In this document: positions 23,658-34,300 of the stretch, one piece after another | Layout of the letters: each line of letters begins with the position of its first letter | Numbering within the stretch: the stretch's first letter is position 1 | DNA from: Mayamaea pseudoterrestris | Taxonomy: Eukaryota > Bacillariophyta > Bacillariophyceae > Sellaphorales > Sellaphoraceae | NCBI GenBank assembly: GCA_027923505.1 | Contig: BROI01000026.1 | Location: 1 to 64,000 of the forward strand | DNA: 64,000 nt | Reading direction: 5' to 3' | Notes under the pieces: model-generated | The model's input: the letters and a program-made list of their open reading frames with translations, nothing else | What the model was told of the DNA's origin: nothing | Database searches by the model: none | Position numbers and translations under genes: made by a program

Positions 23658-24671
23658 ATGAAGATCCTCGTTGCATCTACTTTTCTACTCGCAAAGATTT
23701 GTTATGTAATATCCTACAATCTCCCATCGAATTTTCCCGTTAGTACGCGACAAGCCCTCATCAAAAAGTCGCAAGAAATTTGCGACACGGCTGGTTACAC
23801 AACCGCTGGTTTCTCGAATCGCAAGGGCCTCGTCTTGACGCCACTATCGCTCAATGAAAGAGACGTGTGCAGCGTATACGCGGCTGATCGACCGTTTCTA
23901 TGGAACAATATTGATGTCATGGGACGCATGGTAGTGTTGGAACTGCCTTCTGGTAGCGACAAACCGGATCTCTGGGTGCATTCGCCAGTTGCTCTGGACG
24001 GACCATTGCAAAAGGCACTCGACTCGATTGGGAATGTCAAGCATATTGTATCACCAAACTATGAGCATGTCAAATATGCGGGACAGTGGAAGCAAGCTTA
24101 TCCAAATGCTGAACTGTGGGGTTGTCCGGGGCTTGCCGCTCGGGAGACGAATGCAGCTTGGAGCGGTGAGATTCCAGACGGCTATCGGCCACCAAAGTTT
24201 GATGGTTCAGCACAAGAGTCATCGGCACTAAACGCCAAACTATGGCGCGCCGATCAGATTGAGTCACTGCATGTTGATGCTGAGATCAATCCTTTTACGC
24301 GCAAGCCCTTTTTCAACGAATGCATATTTTATCACAAGCCCAGCAAGAGTTTGATCACGACGGATTACTTTTGGAACTATCCAGAATCCGTCGTTCCAAA
24401 CTCTCAATTTGGACAAGACGATAGTTGGGAGCTTGCTCCAGTGGTTGATAAGATACCCATTGGCAGCAAACTATGGAAGTTTGGCATGGACAAGGTGTAC
24501 CTGCCCTTCTTTGACAACTTCATGGTGCAGGACAAGACGGCGTATCGAAAGATTGTAAAGCACATGCTGGATGTTTGGGATATCGAAATGATTGTTCCCG
24601 CTCATGGGGATGTGATTCGTGGGAAGGACTTGGTACGAAAGGCACTGACAAAGTTTTACAGCTATGAGTAA
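23658..24671 (+). CDS. DUF4336-like (metallo-beta-lactamase-fold related) protein, secretory or plastid N-terminus
   Basis: 337 aa, no intron needed. The N-terminus MKILVASTFLLAKICYVIS is a plausible signal peptide followed by Y, so import into the plastid or the secretory pathway is possible. The region around residues 125-160 (SPNYEHVKYAGQWKQAYPNA) and the later AHGD near residue 317 fit the DUF4336 family of algae, plants and bacteria, related to metallo-beta-lactamase-fold proteins. The full set of metal-binding His residues of active MBL enzymes is not evident, so catalysis is doubtful. The gene is convergent with the RraA-like gene, with 109 bp between stops. Substrate unknown. Confidence 0.85.
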   Translation: MKILVASTFLLAKICYVISYNLPSNFPVSTRQALIKKSQEICDTAGYTTAGFSNRKGLVLTPLSLNERDVCSVYAADRPFLWNNIDVMGRMVVLELPSGSDKPDLWVHSPVALDGPLQKALDSIGNVKHIVSPNYEHVKYAGQWKQAYPNAELWGCPGLAARETNAAWSGEIPDGYRPPKFDGSAQESSALNAKLWRADQIESLHVDAEINPFTRKPFFNECIFYHKPSKSLITTDYFWNYPESVVPNSQFGQDDSWELAPVVDKIPIGSKLWKFGMDKVYLPFFDNFMVQDKTAYRKIVKHMLDVWDIEMIVPAHGDVIRGKDLVRKALTKFYSYE

Positions 24672-24780
24672 GAGACGTTTCTCGAAAACAATTGGCCACA
24701 TAATCTCATAGAACCGGTAGCTACACATGTACTACGTTAATTAAATTTGTGCGCAAGCTATTCTATTAACGTTGCAGTAA

Positions 24781-25626
24781 CTACCAGTCCGCTGTTCCCT
24801 CAAACTGATTTGAATTCTCCGGTGTAATTCCCTTGCTCGCCAGCAGCTTTCCTAGTGGCGATTCAACCTTGATCTTGCCTGACATGAACGGATAGAATTT
24901 ACCCGGTGGTCCAGGATTCTTGGAAAGCTCCTCTTTGACGATGCCTTCAATAACCTCACGGCCGTGCGCAATATTGTACACCTTCTCGGCAACCTTGGCT
25001 GGCACGACAACTACACCATCCTGATCGCCGACAATGGCATCGCCCGGTCGCACCGTGACGCCACTCACATTCACCACTCCATTACACTCCCACGGTTGCA
25101 TGGCGGCTGGTCCTTGACGCGCCGTCGTTCCATGACTAAAGCAAGGAAAGCCGTAGTTGATAATTTCATCCGTATCTCGGACCGATCCATCCGTCACGAG
25201 TCCGCCAATCTTGCGCTGCATGAGTCGCAGAAACTTGATATCGCCACCGACGCTTTCATGCGGCCCCACAGATGCCATGACCAAGACTTCATTGGGTCCG
25301 CATAGTTCAAACGCTTCATACTCTGGCGACTCTCCTCCAGCTGGCTTGTCCTGCGCAATGTCGGGTCGGGCAGGAACAAACTGCAGCGTCACGGCTCGGC
25401 CAACACATCTCATGCTTGGGGCAAGTGGACGGGCATTGTCAATCTGCGCCGCTGGCCATCCCATGACCCAAAGTCCGTCGACGAGGGCTTGCGTGGAAAG
25501 GCTTCCAAGTTTGGAAAGGAGTTCATCGGAAATATGGCCGCCGGATGCTGGGCCTGTTGCAAACGAACGAAGCGCGACGCTGCGAAGCGTAGATGAAGAA
25601 AGTAGGCGGGAAGTGGACGAGAGCAT
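24781..25626 (-). CDS. RraA-like aldolase-type protein with N-terminal presequence
   Basis: 281 aa. The first about 24 residues (MLSSTSRLLSSSTLRSVALR) are rich in Ser and Arg and lack acids, like a mitochondrial presequence. The body matches the RraA / HMG-CHA aldolase family: GGLVTDGSVRDTDEI near residue 142 contains the family's D-G-x-x-R-D active-site motif, and PGDAIVGDQDGVVVVP near 202 is the conserved C-terminal strand-loop. Family members cleave 4-hydroxy-4-methyl-2-oxoglutarate, decarboxylate oxaloacetate, or in bacteria inhibit RNase E. The exact reaction here cannot be assigned. The ATG at 25626 directly precedes the presequence. Confidence 0.93.
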   Translation of the reverse strand: MLSSTSRLLSSSTLRSVALRSFATGPASGGHISDELLSKLGSLSTQALVDGLWVMGWPAAQIDNARPLAPSMRCVGRAVTLQFVPARPDIAQDKPAGGESPEYEAFELCGPNEVLVMASVGPHESVGGDIKFLRLMQRKIGGLVTDGSVRDTDEIINYGFPCFSHGTTARQGPAAMQPWECNGVVNVSGVTVRPGDAIVGDQDGVVVVPAKVAEKVYNIAHGREVIEGIVKEELSKNPGPPGKFYPFMSGKIKVESPLGKLLASKGITPENSNQFEGTADW

Positions 25627-25939
25627 GATAGTGATTGATGACTTTCAGTTGTTACTAAAGTGGTATGGAAGGTGATGAGAGCTTGCATGCACGTCAAAGA
25701 ACGGCCGCGTTGAGCCTTGATGATGAGGTTCATTCATGGTGATGAAGCGTTCAACAGGAGAGTGCGATGACGTACGTAAATGATGCTGTCGTATAGCGAA
25801 TCATTAGCGAATCAGATTGTTGTTGATTACCGCACCGACCGAAACGTGACTGACACGAAGCAGCGAGCGAAGGCGATTCTCACAAAACTGCAGGATCCAT
25901 TATACCATTATATCCTTCAAGGCTTTCGTTTACTTTACG
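25627..25939. promoter_or_regulatory. shared 5' flank of RraA-like (-) and MYND (+) genes
   Basis: 313-bp divergent intergenic region. It contains one ACGTCA (near 25688) and one TGACGT (near 25748), so such hexamers are not confined to plastid genes. No other element recognised. Confidence 0.4.
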
Positions 25940-27664
25940 ATGAGCATCTCTGTCGGTGACTTCGTCGAAATAATGGTGCCTCATGTCGAGGCTGGACACC
26001 GAGGCTACGTGAAAAATCAAAACAACGATGGCAGCCTTCTTCTTCGAACCGATAGTACATTCTTTGGTGGCCACTGCAACGCCATGCTCGGCATAATGAG
26101 ACCCTTGGAACATTTGTTGACTAAAAGCATGTGCACAATGGCAACTGTTCCAGTTTCTTGCATTAGAATTGTGCGGCAACATGAAACTACTGTGGTGACG
26201 AGGATTTGCGACTACATATCGGCCGAGTTCCCTTGCCTTGCCGTCGCATCGTCCTCATTGTCGACAGACATGACGATTCTCCACTCGGAAACTCCACACG
26301 GAAGACTGCGCCGTGTATCCATTCAAGAGCTTCCTGGTTTACATTCGGACGAGTCTGTCTTCGAAAGCTCGGAAATAGAACGGATATTTAGAAGCGTTTA
26401 CGAAGGCAATTTTGTTGTAAATTGGAAACATTCTTTCAAGCCACCGTCGAGTCACAACGAAAGCGATATAGTCCAAGAATGGATGCTTGATGCGGCGAAA
26501 CCAATGTATAGCTTTGAGGTGTTGGTAGCTGGGGCACGTGAGGCAGAGTATACAGTATTGGGCACCGTCACATATACTCCTCCCCAAAGAATCTGCGACG
26601 CTCGTACAAAGAGAGACGGGTTGAGCGCAACGTGGTTATCAACTTTTTCTATATCTCGGAATCAAAACGAATGTCTTACTCTGAGAATCCTTCACTTGCT
26701 TATGCGAATTACAGGCTATGATTTTAGCTACAGCAGTCTAAATGATTTCAAGCTCATCTTTGATCAATTTAAAGCTCGTAACTGGTGGAAGGAAAACTTG
26801 GACATATCCTTGATTTGGTCTGACATCTCAATCCAGCAACCAACTATTCGAAATGACCTCGCTTTTATTAGCTTTACACAGCTGGGAGAAGCACTAGAAG
26901 CTGTGAAGAAGTATACCTTGGCTGCGGACATCTACAGACAGGGTGGAAAAGATTATGCCGACCCCGATTCTGACGATGAATTCTCCGCCTATAACAAAAC
27001 TGGTCTGGCTTAAAAAAGAGGCAGAAAGTTTGACGAAGCGGAGCTGAGTTACTTGGAAGGGCTTCGCATACTTATACGTCGCGATGGAAGGCATGGGCTC
27101 CACCACCACTTTTTCAAAATAATGGCGGTGAATCTGCGAATCATGTACGACGATCGAGCAGACCTTGAAATTTCCGCGTCGCGCCATTCAATATTTTGTG
27201 AATTACCTGCGCTTATGAACACCTTGATGGATATCGCGAACATTCATCCGTTCGACGTACCTGGTTATAGCCAGTCCTGGATAGTCAGATCAAAGTATCA
27301 ATTTCAACGAGCTGCTCAGTTGGCGCTTTTTGAAGCTTATCAAACTACTACCCCAGAATTCTTTCGAGCCAAGGTACTCTCATGGAAGCGAAGTGGCGTG
27401 GAAATTCCATTTGGACCTTTCGGAGACGCTTATAAAACGAAAGACGACGTGAAAAATGAGTCGAAATTTCGAGCGCGCAAAAATATCCTCATGATGGCTA
27501 CACATATGGGATCCGTAAGCTGCGAAAACCCAGATTGCCGCACACTGACGGGCTTTATTGAGCAACTACTGCGCTGCAGTCGGTGCAAATGTGTTTCATA
27601 CTGTTCCAAAGAATGCCAGCTGGCCCATTGGAAGGCTTACCGGCCGACATGCCCCAAACCATAG
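25940..27664 (+). CDS. TPR-MYND zinc-finger protein interrupted by an in-frame TAA
   Basis: Two same-frame blocks, 25940-27010 (357 aa) and 27014-27664, are separated only by TAA at 27011-27013. The frame stays open directly after it (KRGRKFDEAELSYLEGLR), so no frameshift is needed. The C-terminus is a MYND finger: C-x4-C, C-x2-C, C-x3-C and H-x7-C within CENPDC...RCSRC...SYCSKEC..HWKAYRPTC. The sequence around the stop (LAADIYRQGG...TGLA-stop-KRGRKFDEAE) reads like a TPR helix pair. The stop therefore probably replaces one residue, e.g. Tyr. A 114-nt GT-AG interval (26911-27024) would also keep the frame but would delete that TPR. Candidates are a recent nonsense allele, read-through, or an unusual intron. 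MYND-TPR proteins are usually protein-interaction adaptors. Confidence 0.78.
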
Positions 27665-28198
27665 TTTTCATTTTATTAGCGGTCAGATGATGTCTGATGC
27701 CTGATGCTATTTGGCCTGTTTGTCGCTCCAGAAATAAACTATGTTTTCGGTCGCGGATCGATTGAGTCAACCGTGCACGTACGGTATATTAGTGAAAACT
27801 AATAGATTGCATTCCATGTATCTTACAAGCTGTCGCAATTTGACGGTTTCTACCAATCCTGTAGATTTAGCCTGCTACTCTGAGATTTCCAACATTAGCG
27901 CGAGGAGGCATTTCGATAGCTGAGCGCTAAAAGATACAGCGATATATTAATTGAAGCTAATAATCTTACAAGCTGTTGGATTTTGACGGTTCTTACCGGT
28001 AGATGTAGCCTGCTATACCCACGACTTCTGATGTTAGCATTAGGGCGCGTTGAATAGCTAGACACAAAGATACAGCGGTAATGAAAAGTTTTTCAATGGC
28101 GCATCTATTTGACCGTTGTCCGGCGCGACCATGATGATCAATTTCGCAAAACTCGCTCGTTCATTCACCAGCTCGCCATTTACTTATGCATTCAAACC
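27665..28198. other. intergenic with a diverged two-copy tandem duplication
   Basis: No gene recognised. Unit 1 (about 27785-27942) and unit 2 (about 27943-28083) align through shared blocks: TATATTA start, CTTACAAGCTGT, TTTGACGGTT, TAGCCTGCTA, and GATACAGCG near the end. The duplication is old, with many substitutions and small indels. Confidence 0.6.
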
Positions 28199-28900
28199 AT
28201 GTCAGACGAAATCGCTCCTAATATCACTGCTGCTGCTACCGTTACAGCCATCTGTCGCCTTGCGGAAACTGGAGTTGTTCCGGGCGTCTATGTGAAATGG
28301 CCAAATGGCCAGTATCACTTGGTGCGAACGTCCACGGGCCTTGCACCTGCTGCGGCAATTGACGCTTCGAACCTGCCTTCGCTTGATCCTCCTGATTCTC
28401 CGGATGATGTTATTGTAGAGGAGGTTGTTTCTTTTGAAACAGCTCTGCAGCGCCGCTACGCCAAGGCCGAGGAGGAAGGCAATGTGCTTTCATGCCTCGA
28501 CGACAGCAACGATTACGGCAAGAACGCGTCTTTCATTGTTCAGGTAGACGGAAAGGAAATGATTACGATTCTGGACAGCAGCAGCGACGAAGAAGGAGAC
28601 GACGAGAAGAAAAAGAGTTCCTCCAAGCCTGCAGCTGCGTCAACGAAGGGATCGATTTTGGACAAGGACTCCCTTTCAGACCTCTCTTACAATGACGACG
28701 AGGACGGCGACGACAGTGGAGACGACGAGTTTAGCTATTGCAGCAAATGTGATAGTGATTGCGCAGTTAAGGGCGTCCCCAAGCGTGCTGCTGCCCCTGC
28801 GAAGACGAAGACGCCAACAACCAAGTCTGTGCCGCTGTCGGAAATGATGAATGGACTTCAGGTTCGCCGCAGCAGTCGCTTGATTGCCAAGAAGAAGTAG
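28199..28900 (+). CDS. acidic Ser-rich protein with basic C-terminal tail, probably nuclear
   Basis: 233 aa, start chosen at the first ATG (28199). The upstream in-frame extension has only a TTG. Residues about 1-100 look folded (GVVPGVYVKWPNGQYHLV). They are followed by acidic, Ser-rich low-complexity segments (ILDSSSDEEGDDEKKKSSS; NDDEDGDDSGDDEFSY), a CSKCDSDC cluster, and a C-terminal RRSSRLIAKKK that resembles a nuclear localisation signal. Unrecognised family. A chromatin or RNA-processing role would be a guess. Intron-free. Confidence 0.75.
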   Translation: MSDEIAPNITAAATVTAICRLAETGVVPGVYVKWPNGQYHLVRTSTGLAPAAAIDASNLPSLDPPDSPDDVIVEEVVSFETALQRRYAKAEEEGNVLSCLDDSNDYGKNASFIVQVDGKEMITILDSSSDEEGDDEKKKSSSKPAAASTKGSILDKDSLSDLSYNDDEDGDDSGDDEFSYCSKCDSDCAVKGVPKRAAAPAKTKTPTTKSVPLSEMMNGLQVRRSSRLIAKKK

Positions 28901-29503
28901 AGGCGCAAACATTCACTTGCTGTTTGCGAAAAGTCACTACTTTTCGACTCCATCTAGAACGCTCGCAACGGCTTGTCTCCGTTGCCCAAGTCCAGCTTCA
29001 ATCGTTGCCGATTGAATACCTGACACTGGAGCCCTCGCTCTGTCTCATTCTTCCATGTAAGTAATAATCATACATCAAAAATAATTACTCTTCTCGTAGC
29101 ACTTCTTCGTGTATGCTTGGTTTGCGCATATCATTACACGGCTTTGTTATAGCAACGCCTCCGTCATGGCGAGGCCTCCGTTGACAGCCCGTCTTGCGAC
29201 TCAAGTCGACCCGCTAACTCAAAAATCAACGATTTCACAGGAGCTGCGCTTACTGTTGATGTGTGATGCAAGAAAGTCGTCCACAAACCGTAAATATGGC
29301 GCAACCTTGCTTGTTTGAAACAATCGAAACAAGCAATGCATCGTTGGCAGCAGCCACTCACACTATCAAACACAAGTACGATAGTATCTTTCACATAAAC
29401 GTTTTAATAGTAGTTAGTATTACCAAGGTATAGCAAGTAGACGATTGATAATCGTCTGCATTACTCTAACAAAATGTAGGTGCCCATTGCTTGTTGCGCG
29501 CAT
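28901..29503. other. intergenic between acidic protein and Cys-rich paralogue 1
   Basis: About 600 bp holding the 3' ends of two convergent genes. A short open stretch near 29109-29318 has no protein-like features. Nothing else seen. Confidence 0.4.
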
Positions 29504-30661
29504 TTACAGAAGAGTATTCTTCTTGACGCCAAGACGCGTGCGCAAGTACCAAACGTAAAAGGCCATGGCGCAAAATGCCATTGCGAAAATGACAATAAAG
29601 CTCGTGGCAACGGCACTTGGACGAGACGAGCCAGTGTCAATGATTCCATCCTGGCGAATCACCTTGACTCCCTCCATGTACGTGCAAGCGTTATTGTTTG
29701 GCGTGGTAACCATGCCCGATGGGTATGACGACTCGCACTTGCCGGCTCCGAGGTAAACTTCCTCGCACATTTGACTGACAGCGTCGGCATCGGCTTGGTC
29801 ATTCTCGTTCTGGTTGTCTTGGTTCTGCGTCTCCTTGCACGAAAGGCACTTGGCGTCAATGAGCGAGTCAGACGAGCCGCTGTAGGGAAGCTTGTAGCCA
29901 AACATACTGTAAAAGTCAACATCTTCGGCTTCGACAGAGCATGAATCGTCCGTGAACAAGCCAAGCTTAATGGATCCGCCTTGGCTGGAGCAGTAAGGTC
30001 CGACAAAGTACTGCGCTTGGTCCTCGCCGTTATTGTTATTGTCTCCATTGTCATTGTTTTGCGCCTTGACTTCCTTGCACTCCATGTAGTCTTCAAGCTT
30101 GAACTCATCCTGGTTACCTTGGTCGTCCTCGTAGGGGTTGCGGTCAATGCACTGGGACATGCCGGCATTCTTAAAGCAGTCATACTCGCAGTACTCGGCG
30201 TTAAAGTCATCGCCCTTGTCGTCCGAGTCCTCGCAGTCGCACGTGGCGGCCAAGTAGTTGGCGCACTCCCACTCATCCGAAGTTCTCTTGCCTTCAATGT
30301 AGGACTGCATAAAGGTATCCATATCGATAATGTAGTCTCCGTATCCAGAGCTGCAGCCAGCCGCCTTGTTGGCACTGCAACTATCGGAAGGACACATGCG
30401 GAATCGTACCAATCGCTTGGTGGCAATGCGAACATCCTCCTTGTCATCCGCTTCGTCGTTCCACTGCTTGACGGCAAGGCAGCCTTGGAACTTGACAGAG
30501 TAACCAGTCATCCAGGCGTACTCCGTCTCCCAGTCCACTTCGCCATCAAGGCGGCGAGCCTTGGACACCAAGTGCTTGCCAACGGCCGAGTCGGACGTAA
30601 TGTCGACTGCGGCGCTGGCAATGGAGAAAAGAGCGGAAAGGACACCAAGAGAAAACTTCAT
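29504..30661 (-). CDS. 18-cysteine type I membrane protein, paralogue 1
   Basis: 385 aa. The start at 30661 is chosen because it opens directly into a signal peptide (MKFSLGVLSALFSIASA). The mature part holds an ARRLDG motif, YSVKFQGC, RIATKRLVRFRMCPSDSC, an acidic Asn/Gln-rich insert, GPYCSSQGGSIKLGLFTDDSC, LIDAKCLSCKE and NACTYMEGVKVIRQDG. I count 18 Cys in the same order as in the paralogues at 40931-42286 and 43497-44645. One C-terminal membrane helix (FIVIFAMAFCAMAFYVWYL) is followed by a short basic tail, so topology is lumen/outside with a small cytosolic end. Function unknown. RRL near the N-terminus, an N/Q-rich region, Cys domain and single helix superficially recall diatom silicanin-type proteins, but I cannot establish homology. 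Confidence 0.88.
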   Translation of the reverse strand: MKFSLGVLSALFSIASAAVDITSDSAVGKHLVSKARRLDGEVDWETEYAWMTGYSVKFQGCLAVKQWNDEADDKEDVRIATKRLVRFRMCPSDSCSANKAAGCSSGYGDYIIDMDTFMQSYIEGKRTSDEWECANYLAATCDCEDSDDKGDDFNAEYCEYDCFKNAGMSQCIDRNPYEDDQGNQDEFKLEDYMECKEVKAQNNDNGDNNNNGEDQAQYFVGPYCSSQGGSIKLGLFTDDSCSVEAEDVDFYSMFGYKLPYSGSSDSLIDAKCLSCKETQNQDNQNENDQADADAVSQMCEEVYLGAGKCESSYPSGMVTTPNNNACTYMEGVKVIRQDGIIDTGSSRPSAVATSFIVIFAMAFCAMAFYVWYLRTRLGVKKNTLL

Positions 30662-31354
30662 TGTAGTAGTATAGTAGGAGAGAGAGGGAGAGTGATGCAA
30701 GCAAACCTCAATGGGAGTCGATTCGATCAATATTCGTCGCTATGGATGATGAGCGAGGACCGGCAGTGGCTGCCTCCATTGGTTTGGCGAACGGCATCGG
30801 TTGGGCGAGCGACCCAGCCGTTGAAACATCCGCCAGTCCTATGTAGACTACGCGGGAGTCATTGGTCAAGCGTAACTACGCGAAGGTTGAAACGCACTCT
30901 GGCTAGGCTGGCGTGCGGTCGGAGGAGTCGGCGACGAACGAGCGAGGTTGGGTTTTGGCGCCAAGACGTTTCGATCTTTCGGTCTTTGTCTTATCGGTTT
31001 TGACGGCAGCTATCCTCGACTTCTGTGCGTTGCGATAATCCATTAGCTGCCGTAGAGTTGCGAATTCATCTACGCTCCAGATGTCATAAACGCAGTCACT
31101 TGTTGTACTAACTTCTAAAAAAACATCAATCCTAGGCCATGTGTATCGTCAGGTTTCTCGGCTATACCAGCCTATTGTTACTCCGCAGTTCGACAGACAC
31201 TCACGTACAAAGATTAGGACAACAGGCTTGTTAGTTAACTCGAACAGAGTGCTTTATTTATATCTTCATTATTATTTCTACTTTGCTACAACGTGGTAAA
31301 TTACACGACATATATAGTTGCTTGTTGCCGGCAAAAAGACAATTCAAAAACGAC
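30662..31354. other. intergenic, 5' flank of Cys-rich paralogue 1 and 3' flank of FAM13-motif gene
   Basis: About 690 bp. No conserved frame or RNA gene seen. Open stretches here are antisense extensions of the Cys-rich gene. Confidence 0.4.
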
Positions 31355-34300
31355 TCAAGCAGTCTCGCCTTGTCCCTGCAGCGACGCGATAGCCTTTTTG
31401 ATATCCTTGTATCGACGATACTGGTTGGCCACAGGTTGAATATCGGTATAACTCGAGACTTGGCGATTGTGCTCACGGAAAAAGTCCTTCTCGTATGATC
31501 GAAGCATTTGATGCAGCTGACTCTTTTCCGTTTTGAGTGAGGCAAGGTCCTGGCCAGCAGGTGCCGATGCAGGCTGACTACGTGTTGACATTGGCGGCGA
31601 CCCAGCAACAGGCAGCTTGCGACGCGAGCGAGGAGTTGGAACGGGCATGACTCGAGCAGCAGCAGAGTCGTCGCTTCCGCTATTTTCTGATCCAGAGGTT
31701 GGCGATAGGCGTTGGGGCAAAAATGGAGCAGGCGGCGTGGGCGACATTTGCAAAGGAGAAAGTGGCGCGACGATCCCAACATCTCGCGAATGCCTTCCTT
31801 CCGACTCCATCAACGTGATTTTGCTTTTGAGTAAATTATATGCTTCGTAAAGGTGACGAATCGGTTCCTTCTCCGCCTTGACAGGCATACGACCATGCCT
31901 TCTCGCAAAGTTCATGTCGTATTGCTTGAGTTGCTGCTTCAAATCTCGTTTGTGTCCCTGCAGCTCCGGTAGTTCTAAGCCCTCAAAGTCGGGAGTATTG
32001 CTGCTGATGCTTGTCAGCGAGCTAGTCCTTGCCAGTTCGGATGGAGAGGTTGGGCCTGAGGGCGTAGCACTCATCGTTGGCGAGGCATCCCCTCGGTCGC
32101 TCGAACTGCGCCGCCGAACGATCTTGCTGGCCCATGGAAGATTCTGACCAGGTGGAATGTTCGGGTCAGTGACAGGACTTGCTCGCGGTGGTGCGGGAGG
32201 ACTTAGCATGCTTGAACCTTGATCGTCCGCTTGACCAATTTCCACCGGAAGGCTTATCTGACTCATGATAATACTGTCGCTTGCCTTGCGACGACCAGCC
32301 CTGCCCAACACTACTCGGGTCATCCTAGGATCCTTACCGCGTAGCAACATCAACCGCACATAGGCGCCACGAAACAGAGCCTGGACGCGGCAGGCGGCAT
32401 CCGTTCGAATTGCACGCTTCCATTCCTTGTACTGAGCATATGTTGTAGCCATTGGAGCTCGCTCAGAAGCACCCTTAGGTAGCCGACCATGGACATCTTT
32501 GAAGGCATCTTCAAAACGTTGAATCTGCGCTCGAAGGGCACGACATGCCGCCACCGTCCGCTTTCTTTCCGAGTTAGATGACGTCAACAATCGGTTAGAC
32601 GGTTGAATCAAAGTCGTGGTCGCAGCATTCGAAGTTCGATATGCATCCAATCCCACCGGCGACGCTGATGGAGAATTTTGCGTCGATGCAGGCGGAGCTG
32701 GCAGTCCAAGAAAGGATGGTGCGAGGACGGCCTTGCCAAGCTTTGGCGACAGCGGGTTAGTGTTTGTAAAGTCAGTGGCAAGCGTCTTGGTAGGCGACTT
32801 TGGCGTCACTATCGGAGATCTTGGTGGAGTCATTGGCGTCTTTGTTTCATCGTGCGAACTTGCGCGCTGAAGTGGCGGCGGCGAATGTGGCAATCGTTGC
32901 GACGGCGGACTCAGTGATCGGCCGCCTCGATGAGCCGACTCTCGTGGTGATAGTTCAAAAACTGCCTCAGGCGCAATGGTCAACGACTGCTGCGCCAGAT
33001 ATGATAATGGCGGAGGTGGAGTCGATGGTCCGCCAAAACCAAGCGACCTTGGTGGACTGCGAGGAGAGGACGGAATGACCTTCGGACTGTCCAGTGTCGA
33101 AGCGTGCGGCACCACCGATAACCTCTTAGTAGTACTAGTTGCCCGACGGTTGTGCGGCTTTGGTATATCGGAATGGACATTAGTTCTCGACCAGTCCATC
33201 GTCAGAACACTGCCTATGGATGCACGAATTTGACGGTCCACGGCGATCACTTCCCATTCAGCCAGCATTGCTTCCCTTTGTCCGTCGACCTTTCGACTAG
33301 CGGCCGTCACTGTCAGTGAACGACGACGATGTCCTGGCAAACCCAGCGCCAGTCCCTCCGCTGGTTCCGCATTTACCAAGTCGCGCAACTGTTGAGCGGC
33401 CGACTGCAACGTCTTGGCGCGCTTCTTATCCACCAGCAGCAAGCGACCACGCTCGTACCATCCCTTGCTGAAAACGTCAAAGGCTGAATCAAAAATCAGT
33501 TCCGCAGCCGCTAAAATCGCTTCCATGTCATTTTGATGACGAACACAGTACAGCGCAGCGCCTGGTGGACGAATCAACAGTGGAGCCACGCGCTGGACAA
33601 ACCGCCGTTGGTAGCGCACCGTGCCAGCCATACGTCGCAACTTGGCCAAGAGTAAAATGACTTCACCGGATGGCTGCTCTAGCGATGTAATTAACAATGG
33701 TGCCAGTGCCGCCATAATTTCGGAACGAAGTGGACGATGCTTCATGTGGTTCGTCGTGTCGAGCGAGGTTGGATCAATAATGGATTGCGAATCCAACAAT
33801 GCAACTCCGACGGCAACGATTCCTTCGTAACATTTGGACATGCCTTCGACGCTTTCTAGTGGATTCAACACCATACTTTCCAGCAGCAAGGCAGCTGCTG
33901 CCGATGAGGTCATTGCTTCTGGGTACGGTTCGACGCAGGTTGCAACCTTCTTGTCGTCAACAGCAGCAGACGTAAGTGACAATTGCATCATTCCTTGCTC
34001 CAATCCATTGCCATCACTCAAAAGTTGCAAACGCTGCTGCTTGGCTGCAAGTTGCATCCGGCGTAGCATCAAAGTCAGTAGCATTGTTGCCCTTAACTTG
34101 CTTCTTCTATACTCATTCCGCAGGTACGCTCGCGCAATGGCCTTTTCATGCGGACCAACGTCAAAGAAACGCAGCTTGCGTCTATAAAAGGGCAGCTTGC
34201 TACACGCCAATGGCGCTCCTCTCGAATTGTAATTGTTATTAGCATTGTCCGTCATGGAGGTTGACGCTGACAAGTAAAGTGGCTCGAGTGGATAGTAGCG

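Noticed and set aside
29981-31003. 340-codon plus-strand frame with many Val/Leu/Ile
   Set aside because: Antisense shadow of the Cys-rich gene on the minus strand, whose leader, cysteines and membrane helix agree with two paralogues.
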